Positions 8,746 through 20,597 are shown, counted from the stretch's first letter. The stretch: DNA of 64,000 nucleotides from Bradyrhizobium sp. CSA207 (GCF_029051685.1 NZ_JAACFT010000001.1:248001-312000), one strand, 5' to 3'. Translations and numbers: made by a program. The notes: a model not told the origin generated them from the letters alone.

Positions 8746-9525
8746 CTACTTCCCCACCCATTTCGGCGGACGCTTCTCCGAGAACGCCTTCGGGCCCTCG
8801 ATGTAGTCCTGCGAGGCCACCATCGCCTTGACCGCCGGATACTCCCGCTGCTGCTCGATCGCCTGCTCCAGCGAGACGCCAAGCCCCTTCTGGATGGTCT
8901 GCTTCGAGGCGCGGATCGACATCGGCGAGTTCTTCGTGATCATCTCTGCCCAGCGCAGCGCGCCCGCCAATGCCTCGCCCTGTGGCACCACCTCGTTGAC
9001 GAAGCCGAGCTCATGGCCCTCTTTGGCGCTGACATGGCGCGCAGTGAGGATCATCCCCATGGCGCGCTTCAGGCCGATCTGGCGCGGCAGCCGGTGCAGA
9101 CCGCCGGCGAGCGCGGCGAGACCGACGCGCGGCTCCGGCAGCGCGAAGGTCGCATTCTCGGAGGCGATGATCAGATCGCAGGCGAGCGCGATCTCGAAAC
9201 CGCCGCCCATGGCAACGCCGTTGACCGCCGCAATGATCGGCTTGTCGCAGTCGAAACGCGAGGTGAGGCCAGCAAAGCCGCCCTTGTCCCAGCCGCGCTT
9301 GCCGCCCGCCGCCTGCCACTTCAGGTCGTTGCCGGCGCAGAACGCCTTGTCGCCGGCACCGGTGACGATCGCGACCCACTGCTCGGGGTCGGCGGAAAAA
9401 TCGTTAAAAACCCGTTGGAGCTCGAAATGCGCATCCGTGTGCAGCGCATTGTAGACCTCCGGCCGCGACAGCGTGACGATCGTGATCGGCCCCTTGCGTT
9501 CCACCTTCGAAAATTTCAGGTCCAT
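8746..9525 (-). CDS. Enoyl-CoA hydratase, CaiD-like
   Basis: A 259-residue crotonase. It shows GAGDKAFCAGNDLKW near residue 60, NGVAMGGGFEIALACDLI near 105, and the loop ALPEPRVGLAALAGGLHRLP. These resemble carnitinyl-CoA dehydratase and close hydratases that handle hydroxylated acyl-CoAs, with glutamates in both usual positions. The ATG at 9525 follows GGGGAGCGACC; an in-frame extension to 9654 looks non-coding. Convergent with the kinase unit and divergent from the dehydrogenase at 9734. A hydratase or dehydratase of a short acyl-CoA is likely; the carnitine substrate itself is not implied. Confidence 0.88.
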   Translation of the reverse strand: MDLKFSKVERKGPITIVTLSRPEVYNALHTDAHFELQRVFNDFSADPEQWVAIVTGAGDKAFCAGNDLKWQAAGGKRGWDKGGFAGLTSRFDCDKPIIAAVNGVAMGGGFEIALACDLIIASENATFALPEPRVGLAALAGGLHRLPRQIGLKRAMGMILTARHVSAKEGHELGFVNEVVPQGEALAGALRWAEMITKNSPMSIRASKQTIQKGLGVSLEQAIEQQREYPAVKAMVASQDYIEGPKAFSEKRPPKWVGK

Positions 9526-9733
9526 GGTCGCTCCCCGCATTTTCTCTTGAAGGAATATTGGTGCCATACTAGCGCGGCGGCACGGTTCAACACCATCGAT
9601 TTGCGCAACGCGGCTTGCGCACCTCACACGCCTCGGCTTGCTTGACTTGCGCATGCGCTTCTCACCTTAATCGCGTGAAGCAGAGGCACGCGTAGCGCCT
9701 TAACGCAAACCAAAAATCATCCGGGAGAGAGCC

Positions 9734-11008
9734 GTGGATTTTTCATTGCCTGCCGATCTCGTCGCCTATCTCGGAGAGCTCGACCGTTTCATCGAACGCG
9801 AGATCAAGCCGCTGGAAGCGGCCGACGACAACATCCGCTTCTTCGATCATCGCCGCGAATGGGCGCGCACTGATTTCGAGAATGGCGGCCTGCCGCGGCA
9901 TGAATGGGAATCGCTGTTGCGCAAGGCAAAGGATCTCGCGGATGCCGCCGGCCACCTGCGCTTTCCAGTCCCGAAGCAATATGGCGGCAAGGACGGTTCC
10001 AACCTCTGGATGGCGGTGATCCGCGAGCATTTTGCCGCAAAGGGGCTCGGCCTGCACAACGATCTGCAGAACGAGCACTCCATCATCGGCAATTTCCCGG
10101 TCGTCACCATGCTCGACCGCTATGGCCGCGACGACCAGAAGGCGATGATCGACGGGTCGATCAAGGGCAAGTACCGCATCACCTTTGGCCTGACCGAGCC
10201 CAACCACGGCTCGGACGCCACCCACATGGAGACGCGCGCGGTGCCGGCGACCCGCGACAACGTCAAGGGCTGGATCATCAACGGCGAGAAGATGTGGACC
10301 ACCGGCATGCACGTCGCCACCCATTGCGCGCTGTTCGCGCGCACCAGCGGCAATGACGGCGATGCCCGCGGCATCACCTGCTTCCTGGTGCCGGCTAAAA
10401 GTCGTGGCGTCAGGATCGAAGAGTACATGTGGACCTTCAACATGCCGACTGACCATCCCCGCGTGAGCTTTACGGACGTGTTTGTGTCGGAGGACGCGCT
10501 GTTCGGCGAGGTCGGTCGCGGCCTATCGCTGGCGCAATGCTTCGTGCACCAGAATCGGATCCGTCAGGCGGCGAGCTCGCTCGGTGCCGCCGTCTACTGC
10601 ATCAACGAAAGCGTCAAATATGCGCGCGAGCGAAAGCCGTTCGGCAAGGCGCTCGCCGAGAACCAGGCGATCCAGTTCCCGCTGGTCGAGCTCGCGACGC
10701 AAGCCGAAATGCTGCGCCTGTTGATCCGCAAGACCGCCTGGGAGATGGACCAGCTCACCGAGGAGCAGATCGAGCGCACGCTCTCTGACCGCGTCTCGAT
10801 GTGCAACTACTGGGCAAATCGCCTCTGCTGCGAATCCGCCGACCGCGCCATGCAGGTCCACGGCGGCATGGGCTATTCACGCCACAAACCGTTCGAGCAC
10901 ATCTACCGCCATCACCGCCGCTATCGCATCACGGAGGGAAGCGAGGAAATCCAGATGCGCAAGGTGGCGGGATTCTTGTTCGGGTATATGGGGCCGGGGA
11001 AGCATTAG
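9734..11008 (+). CDS. Acyl-CoA dehydrogenase
   Basis: A 424-residue FAD acyl-CoA dehydrogenase with a GTG start at 9734 behind CCGGGAGAGA. Blocks in order are FGLTEPNHGSDATHMETR near residue 153, RKPFGKALAENQAIQFPL near 300, MQVHGGMGYSRHKPFEHIYR near 375, and the C-terminal ITEGSEEIQMRKVAGFLFG, which contacts substrate and FAD. It is the closest dehydrogenase to the APH-type kinase and DUF6285 pair on the same strand, though one opposite-strand crotonase lies between them. In ACAD10/11-like routes the dehydrogenase eliminates phosphate from 4-phosphoacyl-CoA. Whether this gene or the one at 3384 does so is open. Confidence 0.9.
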   Translation: MDFSLPADLVAYLGELDRFIEREIKPLEAADDNIRFFDHRREWARTDFENGGLPRHEWESLLRKAKDLADAAGHLRFPVPKQYGGKDGSNLWMAVIREHFAAKGLGLHNDLQNEHSIIGNFPVVTMLDRYGRDDQKAMIDGSIKGKYRITFGLTEPNHGSDATHMETRAVPATRDNVKGWIINGEKMWTTGMHVATHCALFARTSGNDGDARGITCFLVPAKSRGVRIEEYMWTFNMPTDHPRVSFTDVFVSEDALFGEVGRGLSLAQCFVHQNRIRQAASSLGAAVYCINESVKYARERKPFGKALAENQAIQFPLVELATQAEMLRLLIRKTAWEMDQLTEEQIERTLSDRVSMCNYWANRLCCESADRAMQVHGGMGYSRHKPFEHIYRHHRRYRITEGSEEIQMRKVAGFLFGYMGPGKH

Positions 11009-11010
11009 CC

Positions 11011-11125
11011 GTCATTGCGAGCGAAGCGAAGCAATCCTGAATCATTTCGGGGAGACGCTCTGGATTGCTTCGTCGCATCAGCGCAAAATTGCTTCGCAAT
11101 TTTGTCGCGAGCTCCTCGCAATGAC
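11011..11125. repeat. Palindromic intergenic repeat, family A, enlarged centre
   Basis: The usual left arm GTCATTGCGAGCGAAGCGAA is followed by a normal half-site and then by an extra internal hairpin (AAAATTGCTTCGCAATTTT) before the closing CTCGCAATGAC. It is a longer variant, next to another copy at 11158. Confidence 0.88.
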
Positions 11126-11157
11126 GTAGGAGAGAGGCGCGCATCTGCCTCCACACC

Positions 11158-11274
11158 GACATTGCGAGCGAAGCGAAGCGATCCAGAATCTTTCCACGGA
11201 GGCGGCCTGGATTGCTTCGTCGCTTCCGCCTTCGCTCTTCGGGCTACAGCGGACAAGTCGCTCCTCGCAATGAC
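11158..11274. repeat. Palindromic intergenic repeat, family A, variant
   Basis: ATTGCGAGCGAAGCGAAGCG... with an inserted segment (CTTCCGCCTTCGCTCTTCGG) before CTCCTCGCAATGAC. It lies between the dehydrogenase and the truncated ligase, tandem with the copy at 11011. Confidence 0.85.
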
Positions 11275-11276
11275 GA

Positions 11277-12014
11277 TCAATTCACCCGCCGGTCCTTCCC
11301 CGCCCAATACGGCTCGCGCAACTGCCGCCGCAAAATCTTGCCTGACGGATTGCGCGGCAGCGCCGGCAGGAACTCCACGCTCTTCGGCGTCTTGAAGCCG
11401 GCGATGCGCTCGCGGGTGAAGTTGATGATGTCGGTGGCGGTCGCCTGCTTGCCGGGCTTCATCACCACGACGGCCTTCACGGCTTCGCCCCATTTGTCGT
11501 CGGGCACGCCGATCACGGCGGCCTCCGCCACATCGGGATGATCGTACAGCGCGCTCTCGACTTCGGCGGGATAGATGTTCTCGCCGCCGGAGATGATCAT
11601 GTCCTTGATGCGGTCGTGGATGACGGTGCGGACACTCGGCAGCTTGTCCTTGATCTGATGAACGAGTGCGATGAACTCCGGTGCCACGAACAGCACCGGC
11701 GCCTTGCAGTCGCCGACGATGAAGGCGACCTCGGGTCCTGCGAGCCGCCAGTTCACCGGCGCCATCACCACGCCGGCCTTCATCGCGCCCATCAGCAGCT
11801 CGAAATAAATGTCGCTGTTCTTGCCGAGATAGGCGATGCGCTCGCCGTGCCTCACGCCCATCGCAATCAGTGCATTGGCGACCTGGTTGGTCTTGACGTC
11901 GAAGTCGGCAAAGCTGGTGGCGCGCCGCTCGAACTCAAAGGCAATGGCGTTGCCGCGGCTCTTCGCGCGCTCGCGCACCATGTCGGCGAGATTCGCCAAT
12001 GGCTGTGTGGACAT
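11277..12014 (-). pseudogene. AMP-binding acyl-CoA ligase with in-frame deletion of its catalytic core
   Basis: The frame is intact (245 codons, ATG behind GGGAGAAAC), but the product joins two distant parts of an acyl-CoA synthetase. Residues 1-133 are a normal N-terminus ([23 protein letters not shown]). Residue 134 onward is the hinge motif [20 protein letters not shown] and the complete C-terminal domain ending [19 protein letters not shown]. The stretch between, which in the paralogue at 14178 runs from before TSGTTG (165) to DRKRDM (404), is absent. The ATP-binding loop and acyl pocket are therefore gone and ligase activity is not possible. The junction is near 11615. A recent deletion, an assembly collapse, or a degenerate protein kept for another purpose are all possible. 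Confidence 0.85.
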
Positions 12015-12099
12015 GTTTCTCCCGTGGCGTCTGTTTTTATGCCGCAGAGTGTGGCGTCATCCGTGGGCAAAGACAATACGGGGGAGGGAAGAGGCGGGT

Positions 12100-12245
12100 T
12101 TGGTGTCCCGGACGCGCTGCAGCGCTCTTTGCGCTGCTGCGCAGAGCCGGGACCTAGTCTGCTTCCATGTGTGAGGAGCTAGGCCCCGGCTCAGCAGCGC
12201 ACCACGCCGCAAGCGCGGCGCGCTGCGCTGCGTCCGGGGCACGAG
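12100..12245. repeat. GC-rich palindromic intergenic repeat, family H
   Basis: GTCCCGGACGCGCTGCAGCG near 12103 pairs with CGCGCTGCGCTGCGTCCGGG ending near 12239, with an internal AGCCGGGACCTAG/CTAGGCCCCGGCT pair. It lies between the ligase remnant and the reductase gene. A related sequence may lie near 40571. Confidence 0.7.
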
Positions 12246-12246
12246 A

Positions 12247-13119
12247 TCAGCCCCTTGCAGCCCGGTCCTTCTCGTTCTGCGCCATGATGCTGTCGCGGGC
12301 GGTTTTCCAGTCGTCGTCGCTCCAGTCGCGCAGCTGGTAGAAATTGCCGCCCATCGCGAGCGCCTGTGCACCGTCCATGGCGATGGTCTCGCCACTGATC
12401 CAGTCGCAGCCGCCGGAGATCAGGAACACCGCGAGGTTTTGCAACTCCTCCATGGTGCCGACGCGGCCCATCGGGTTCATCGCCTTGGTGCGCGCGCCGG
12501 CCTCGTCGCCGGGCTTGATGCGCTTGCTCATGCCCTCGGTCGGGATTTCTCCAGGGGCAATGGTGTTGAGGCGGATGCCGTAGCGGCCCCATTCGGCCGC
12601 GAGCGACATCGTCATGGCGTGGATCGCCGACTTGCTCATCGCCGACGGCACCACATAGGGCGAGCCGTTGCGCACCCAGGTCGTGGTGATCGAGACGACG
12701 TTGCCGGGCTGCTTCAAGGCGATCCAGCGCTTGCCGACCGCATGCGTCACGTAGAACGTGCCGTGCATGACGATGTTGGCGACCGCGTCGAAGCCGCGCG
12801 GCGAGAGCTCTTCGCTGCGCGAGATGAAATTGCCGGCGGCGTTGTTGATGAGATCGGTGAGGGGACCGTCGCGAAAGATGTTCTCGACCATCTCGTCGAC
12901 GGCGAGCGCGTTGCGAATGTCGACGCCATGGCTGGTGACGCGGCCGCCATACTGATCCATCAGCTCGGTCGCGGTTTCGTCGCAGACGATCTTGCGCCGG
13001 CCGCAGATGTGCACCTCCGCACCAAGCTGGAGAAAGCGGGCCGCCATCGACTTGCCGAGGCCCGTGCCGCCGCCGGTCACGAGGATGCGTCGGCCGGCCA
13101 GAAGATTTTCCTTGAACAT
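12247..13119 (-). CDS. SDR oxidoreductase, 2,4-dienoyl-CoA reductase-like
   Basis: A 290-residue SDR with TGGGTGLG at residues 15-22 and NNAAGNFIS at 92-100. The catalytic tyrosine of classical SDRs is replaced: the motif reads SAMSK, Ser159 to Lys163. That arrangement is characteristic of 2,4-dienoyl-CoA reductases, which use NADPH to reduce conjugated dienoyl-CoAs in the breakdown of unsaturated fatty acids. MSLAAEWGRYGIRLNTIAPG follows, also typical. The ATG at 13119 sits behind GGGGGAAACGCCC. Divergent from a crotonase and same-strand with the broken ligase. Confidence 0.86.
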   Translation of the reverse strand: MFKENLLAGRRILVTGGGTGLGKSMAARFLQLGAEVHICGRRKIVCDETATELMDQYGGRVTSHGVDIRNALAVDEMVENIFRDGPLTDLINNAAGNFISRSEELSPRGFDAVANIVMHGTFYVTHAVGKRWIALKQPGNVVSITTTWVRNGSPYVVPSAMSKSAIHAMTMSLAAEWGRYGIRLNTIAPGEIPTEGMSKRIKPGDEAGARTKAMNPMGRVGTMEELQNLAVFLISGGCDWISGETIAMDGAQALAMGGNFYQLRDWSDDDWKTARDSIMAQNEKDRAARG

Positions 13120-13224
13120 GGGCGTTTCCCCCGTAGGGATTGTTAGTTAATTGGTCGATTGACTAAATCCGGCCGCCGTCTTCCTGTAAAGCGGCACCGA
13201 ACAAGAACAGGGGAGAATTCGTCC

Positions 13225-14034
13225 ATGGAAGAGCGCGTCTCGATTTCGATCTCGGAAGGCGTCGCCGATGTTCGCCTGGTGCGGGCGGACAAGATGAATG
13301 CGCTCGATCAGGCCATGTTCGAGGCCCTTGTCGCTGCAACCGACCGGCTTTCGAAGGAAAAAGGCGTGCGCGCCGTCGTGCTGTCCGGCGAGGGCCGCGC
13401 CTTCTGCGCCGGTCTCGACATGGGGCGTTTTGCCGCCATGAAGGAAAAGGGCGGCAACGGAATTCCGGGTGGCGAAAATCGCGACCTCACCAAGCGCACG
13501 CATGGCCAGGCGAACTTCGCGCAGCAGGCGGTGTGGGGCTGGCGTCAGCTTCCGGTGCCGGTGATTGCCGCAATCCAGGGTGTCGCCTTCGGCGGCGGCT
13601 TCCAGCTCGCGCTCGGCGCCGACATGCGCTTTCTCACACCCGATGCACGGATGTCGGTGATGGAGATCAAGTGGGGCCTCGTGCCCGACATGGCGGGCAC
13701 GCCGATCCTGGCGAGCCTCGCGCGCGATGACATCCTGCGTGATCTCACCTACACCGGACGCATCTTCTCCGCGCAGGAGGCGATGGCTTACGGCCTCGCC
13801 ACCCGCATCTGCGACAACCCGCGCGCCGCGGCGCTGGACGTCGCGCGCGAGATCGCCGGCAAGAGCCCCGATGCGATCCGCGCCGCAAAACGTTTGCTGA
13901 ACAATCTCTCCGTCGATCCCGGTCCCGCGCTGCTCGCCGAATCCGTCGAGCAGCAGAAGTTGATCGGCAGCGCAAACCAGATCGAGGCGGTGCGTGCCAA
14001 TCTGGAGAAGCGTGCGCCGAGATTCGCGGATTGA
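13225..14034 (+). CDS. Crotonase/enoyl-CoA hydratase family protein
   Basis: A 269-residue crotonase. It shows SGEGRAFCAGLDMGRF near residue 56 and QGVAFGGGFQLALGADMRF near 116, followed by MSVMEIKWGLVPDMAGTPIL with Glu near 144 and an aspartate in the second catalytic region. The mixed active site makes hydratase or isomerase activity equally plausible. The ATG at 13225 was chosen because AGGGGAGAATTCGTCC precedes it and the family begins here; an upstream in-frame start at 13159 adds non-homologous residues. Probably expressed with the ligase at 14178, although a repeat intervenes. Confidence 0.87.
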   Translation: MEERVSISISEGVADVRLVRADKMNALDQAMFEALVAATDRLSKEKGVRAVVLSGEGRAFCAGLDMGRFAAMKEKGGNGIPGGENRDLTKRTHGQANFAQQAVWGWRQLPVPVIAAIQGVAFGGGFQLALGADMRFLTPDARMSVMEIKWGLVPDMAGTPILASLARDDILRDLTYTGRIFSAQEAMAYGLATRICDNPRAAALDVAREIAGKSPDAIRAAKRLLNNLSVDPGPALLAESVEQQKLIGSANQIEAVRANLEKRAPRFAD

Positions 14035-14043
14035 TGAGTTCTC

Positions 14044-14135
14044 CGTCATGGCCGGGCTTGTCCCGGCCATCCACGTTCTTCGCTCACCGCGACGAACCAA
14101 GAACGTGGATCACCGGGACAAGCCCGGCGATGACG
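14044..14135. repeat. Palindromic intergenic repeat, family C
   Basis: GTCATGGCCGGGCTTGTCCC...mirrored by...GGGACAAGCCCGGCGATGAC. It lies between the crotonase and the acyl-CoA ligase. Confidence 0.9.
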
Positions 14136-14177
14136 ACTAACCGGCTCCGTCGCTAAGCAACAAAGAAAAACAAACAA

Positions 14178-15722
14178 ATGAGCGAAACGTCCCAATTCCG
14201 CGGCATCGTCTCCGGCGAGCGCCGCCGCGCCCACGGCGAGGTCGCCAATCGCGCCGACCGCATCGCCGCCGGTCTTGCCAAGATCGGCGTCCGCCAAGGC
14301 GATTGCGTCTGCATGCTGATGCGCAACGACATCGCCTTCCTGGAGGCCGCCTACGCCGCGATGCGGCTCGGCGCTTATGGCGTGCCGATCAACTGGCACT
14401 TCAAGCCGGAGGAGATCAACTATATCCTGAAGGACACCGGCACCACCGTGTTGATCGGCCATGCCGACATGCTGCACGGCCTGCGCGAGGCGATTCCGTC
14501 GGGTGTCATCGTGCTCAGCGTGCCGACGCCGCCGGAGATCCTTTCCAACTACAAGATCGATCCGGATCATCTGGCGACGCCGGAGTTTGCGATCGACTTC
14601 GAGCCCTGGCTTGCGCGGTACCAGCCCTATGACGGCCCAGTCGTGCCGCAGCCCATGAACATGATCTACACCTCGGGCACCACCGGCCACCCCAAAGGCG
14701 TGCGGCGCAATGCGCCGACGCCGGAGCAGGCCGCAGCCGGCGAGCGCATGCGTGCGATGATCTACGGGTTGAAGCCCGGCGCCCGCGCGATTCTGCCGGG
14801 GCCGCTCTATCATTCCGCGCCGAACTCGTTCGGCATCCGCGCCGGCAAGCTCGGTGGTGCGCTGGTGCTGATGCCGCGCTTTGAGGCCGAAGAGTTCGTG
14901 GGCCTGATCGAGCGATACAAGATCGACACCATCTTTATGGTGCCCACCATGTTCATTCGCCTGATGAAGCTGCCGGAGCAGGTGCGCAAGAAATACGACG
15001 TCTCCTCGCTGCGCCATATCATCCATGCCGCGGCGCCTTGCCCGGCCGACGTCAAGCGCGCCATGATCGAATGGTGGGGGCCGGTGATCTACGAGTTCTA
15101 CGGCTCCACCGAATCCAGCGCCGTCACCTTCGCCACCTCCGGGGACGCGCTGAAGAAGCCCGGCACGGTCGGCAAGATATCGCCCGGCGCCGAGCTGCGC
15201 TTCATCGGCGATGACGGCCGCGTGCTGGGCGTGGGCGAGATCGGCGAGATCTATTCGCGCATGCCCGGGATGGCCGATTTCACCTACCACAACAAGCCGG
15301 AGAAGCGCGCCGAGATCGACCGTGACGGCTTCATCACCTCGGGCGACGTCGGCTATATCGACGAAGACGGCTACGTCTTCATCTGCGACCGCAAGCGCGA
15401 CATGGTGATCTCCGGCGGCGTCAACATCTATCCGGCCGAAATCGAGTCGGTGCTCCACGCCGTCCCCGGCGTGCATGATTGCGCGGTGTTCGGCATCCCC
15501 GATGCGGAATTTGGCGAGGCGCTGATGGCGGTGGTGGAGCCGCAAGAGGGCATCGCGCTCGATGCTGGCGACATCCGGGCGCGGCTGAAAACCTCGCTCG
15601 CCGACTACAAGGTGCCAAAACACATCGAGATCCGTACCGGGCTGCCGCGCGAAGACTCCGGAAAAATCTTCAAGCGCCGCCTGCGCGATCCCTATTGGGA
15701 GCAGGCGGGACGGAAGATCTGA
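14178..15722 (+). CDS. AMP-binding acyl-CoA synthetase
   Basis: A complete 514-residue ANL-family ligase that activates a carboxylic acid with ATP and CoA through an acyl-adenylate. The phosphate-binding TSGTTGHPKG starts at residue 165, YEFYGSTESSA near 311 is the adenine-binding motif, and DRKRDMVISGGVNIYPAE starts at 404 (hinge and CoA tunnel). The catalytic lysine lies in PREDSGKIFKRRLRDPYW near the C-terminus. No GGAGG precedes the ATG; the leader is A-rich (AAGAAAAACAAACAA). It may compensate for the broken ligase at 11277, since the C-terminal motifs of the two are alike. Confidence 0.92.
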   Translation: MSETSQFRGIVSGERRRAHGEVANRADRIAAGLAKIGVRQGDCVCMLMRNDIAFLEAAYAAMRLGAYGVPINWHFKPEEINYILKDTGTTVLIGHADMLHGLREAIPSGVIVLSVPTPPEILSNYKIDPDHLATPEFAIDFEPWLARYQPYDGPVVPQPMNMIYTSGTTGHPKGVRRNAPTPEQAAAGERMRAMIYGLKPGARAILPGPLYHSAPNSFGIRAGKLGGALVLMPRFEAEEFVGLIERYKIDTIFMVPTMFIRLMKLPEQVRKKYDVSSLRHIIHAAAPCPADVKRAMIEWWGPVIYEFYGSTESSAVTFATSGDALKKPGTVGKISPGAELRFIGDDGRVLGVGEIGEIYSRMPGMADFTYHNKPEKRAEIDRDGFITSGDVGYIDEDGYVFICDRKRDMVISGGVNIYPAEIESVLHAVPGVHDCAVFGIPDAEFGEALMAVVEPQEGIALDAGDIRARLKTSLADYKVPKHIEIRTGLPREDSGKIFKRRLRDPYWEQAGRKI

Positions 15723-15728
15723 CAGTCC

Positions 15729-15815
15729 GTAGCCCGGATGGAGCGGAAGCGTAATCCGGGACCTCTCGCCGCGGAGAGATTTCCCCGGATTGCGCTGCGC
15801 TCCCTCCGGGCTACG
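15729..15815. repeat. Intergenic repeat, family B
   Basis: GTAGCCCGGATGGAGCGGAA...CGCTCCCTCCGGGCTAC hairpin after the ligase stop, a plausible terminator position. Confidence 0.88.
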
Positions 15816-15903
15816 CGAACCCGCAAAGACGTGAGTAGCGCCATGAACCACGACCACGCAGGTCGTGTTATAAGAACGTGGTCATCCACTTCCGGATCAT
15901 CCC

Positions 15904-16308
15904 ATGGCTCCCGTCTCCATCCTGCTCAACCTGCTTTGGATTCTCATCGGCGGCGCCTGGATGGCGTTCGGCTGGCTGATCGCTTCCGTCATCATGGCCA
16001 TCACCATCGTCGGCCTGCCCTGGGCGCGGGCGGCGTTCAACATCGCCGTCTACACGCTGCTGCCGTTCGGCTCGAAGGCGGTCAGCCGCTACGAGGTGAC
16101 AGGCATGAGTGATGTCGGCACCGGCCCGCTCGGGGTGATCGGCAACATCATCTGGTTCGTGCTGGCCGGCTGGTGGCTGGCGCTCGGCCATCTCGTGACG
16201 GCCTTGGTCCTCGCGATCACCATCATCGGCATTCCCTTCGCCTGGGCCCATCTCAAGCTCGCGGGCATCGCGCTTTGGCCGATCGGCAAGGTGATCGTGC
16301 CGGCGTAG
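15904..16308 (+). CDS. YccF-family inner membrane protein
   Basis: A 134-residue hydrophobic protein with the repeated YccF pattern. Each half has two membrane helices and the signatures IVGLPWARAAFNIA (near 37-50) and IIGIPFAWAHLKLA (near 107-120), followed by a short loop rich in glycine and proline. Members are small inner-membrane proteins of unknown function. The start at 15904 has only a weak ribosome site. It lies alone between a ligase and ppc and is probably a monocistronic gene. Confidence 0.85.
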   Translation: MAPVSILLNLLWILIGGAWMAFGWLIASVIMAITIVGLPWARAAFNIAVYTLLPFGSKAVSRYEVTGMSDVGTGPLGVIGNIIWFVLAGWWLALGHLVTALVLAITIIGIPFAWAHLKLAGIALWPIGKVIVPA

Positions 16309-16422
16309 CTCTGGCGAGAAGCGCGAGCTGAAATTCGCCCCAAGTGTGCGCCGCCCCCAAGTTCATCTTGCGCTGCGACAAAAAACTTGCACACTCGGCC
16401 GGGCCAGGCAGCGGAGCTCGCC

Positions 16423-19218
<2,796 letters not shown>

Positions 19219-19251
19219 ATCCAGGAGCCACGCGGCCGCCTCGCACTCAGT

Positions 19252-19336
19252 CGTCATGCCCGGGCCTGTCCCGGGCATTCACGTTTCTTCGTGCCGTGTG
19301 TCAAGACGTCATGGCCGGGACAAGCCCGGCCATGAC
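19252..19336. repeat. Palindromic intergenic repeat, family C
   Basis: GTCATGCCCGGGCCTGTCCC...GGGACAAGCCCGGCCATGAC between the convergent ppc and SMP-30 genes, where a bidirectional terminator would be useful. Confidence 0.9.
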
Positions 19337-19350
19337 GAGGAGAGGGGCTC

Positions 19351-20469
19351 TCAACAGAAATGCGCCCCCTGCGTCTCCACATAGACCGCATACAGCGACT
19401 GGCTCGCGGTCATGAACAGGCGGTTGCGCTTCTTGCCGCCGAAGCAGACATTGGCGCAAGTCTCGGGCAGCAGGATCTGGCCGATACGCGCGCCGTCGTT
19501 CGGCGCGAACACCTGCACGCCGTCATAGCCCGGGCCGACCCAGCCGGCGCCGACCCAGATATTGCCTTCGGTGTCGACACGGAGGCCGTCAGGGAAGCCC
19601 GACTTGCCCTCAAGCTTCATGTCGATCAGCCGCTTCGGGTTCGACAGCTTCGCACCGTCGATGTCGTAGGACCACACCACGTTCTCCGCTTGCGGATAAT
19701 GCGTGATGCCGGTGTCGCAGACATAGAGCTTCTTGTAGTCGTGGCTGAAAGCAATGCCGTTCGGCTTGAACGGCTCGTCGGCGACCTTTGCCACTTGGCC
19801 GGTCTGTGTGTCGAGGCGATAGACCGCTTCCTTCTGGTGCGGCTGGAGCGAACCGGTATTGGCAAGCTTGCCCTCATAGATGCTGATCGCGCCGTAGCCG
19901 GGATCGGTGAACCAGATCGCCTTGTCGTTGGGATGCACGACCATGTCGTTGGGGCCGTTGAGCGGCTTGCCATTGGCTTGCTCGGCCAGGGTCGTGACCG
20001 AACCGTCGTGCTCGTAGCGGACGAGGCGCGTGCGCTCGGCGCTGATCTGGCGGCCCTCGGTGTCGAACGAGTTGCCGTTGGCTTCGTTCGACGGCTTGTG
20101 GAACTGCTCGGAGATGTGGCCGTCGTCGTCGAGATAGCGCAGCTGCCGGTTGGCGGGGATGTCGCTCCAGACCAGATATTGCCCCTGCGCATTCCAGGCC
20201 GGCCCTTCCGCCCAGAGGCAGCCGGTGTAGAGCCGCTTGATCGCGGTGTTGCCGACCTTGGCCTTGAACCGCTTGGGGTCGATCGCGACGATGTCGGGGT
20301 CGGGATAACGCTGCGGCTCGGCGTTGGCGCCGAAGTCGCGGGCGTCAGCCTTCGAGGCGAGCAGGGTGGATGCGGCCAGCGCCGCCGCGCCCTTGATGAG
20401 ATCGCGGCGGCCGAGGCCGTCGCGCTCCGTTGCAATCGTGTCGTTGGGCTTGGTCAGTATTCTTGTCAT
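19351..20469 (-). CDS. Tat-exported SMP-30/gluconolactonase family protein
   Basis: A 372-residue protein. A twin-arginine signal (GRRDLIKGAAALAASTLLAS, starting near residue 20) is followed by a six-bladed propeller of the SMP-30/gluconolactonase type, which hydrolyses sugar lactones using a bound divalent metal. Visible family features include LWAEGPAW (metal-ligand glutamate), KPLNGPNDMVVHPNDKAIWF, and FKPNGIAFSHDYKKLYVCDT. It should fold in the cytoplasm and be exported to the periplasm. The start at 20469 follows GGGAGGAAACC; the same frame stays open upstream but overlaps a repeat and the SDR gene and is not coding there. Confidence 0.9.
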   Translation of the reverse strand: MTRILTKPNDTIATERDGLGRRDLIKGAAALAASTLLASKADARDFGANAEPQRYPDPDIVAIDPKRFKAKVGNTAIKRLYTGCLWAEGPAWNAQGQYLVWSDIPANRQLRYLDDDGHISEQFHKPSNEANGNSFDTEGRQISAERTRLVRYEHDGSVTTLAEQANGKPLNGPNDMVVHPNDKAIWFTDPGYGAISIYEGKLANTGSLQPHQKEAVYRLDTQTGQVAKVADEPFKPNGIAFSHDYKKLYVCDTGITHYPQAENVVWSYDIDGAKLSNPKRLIDMKLEGKSGFPDGLRVDTEGNIWVGAGWVGPGYDGVQVFAPNDGARIGQILLPETCANVCFGGKKRNRLFMTASQSLYAVYVETQGAHFC

Positions 20470-20597
20470 GGTTTCCTCCCAAAATGTGTTGGGAGGACAC
20501 CATCCGTCTGCAATCAGGCGTAAACCGGGGCGATCTCTGGCTGAGGCAGCCAGAGATCGCAGGGCAGGAATGCCGGAAATGCAGCTAGACGGGATCC

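Noticed and set aside
14046..15857. A 603-codon frame antisense to the acyl-CoA synthetase
   Set aside because: No motif, starts in a repeat, and the sense strand encodes an intact ANL enzyme.
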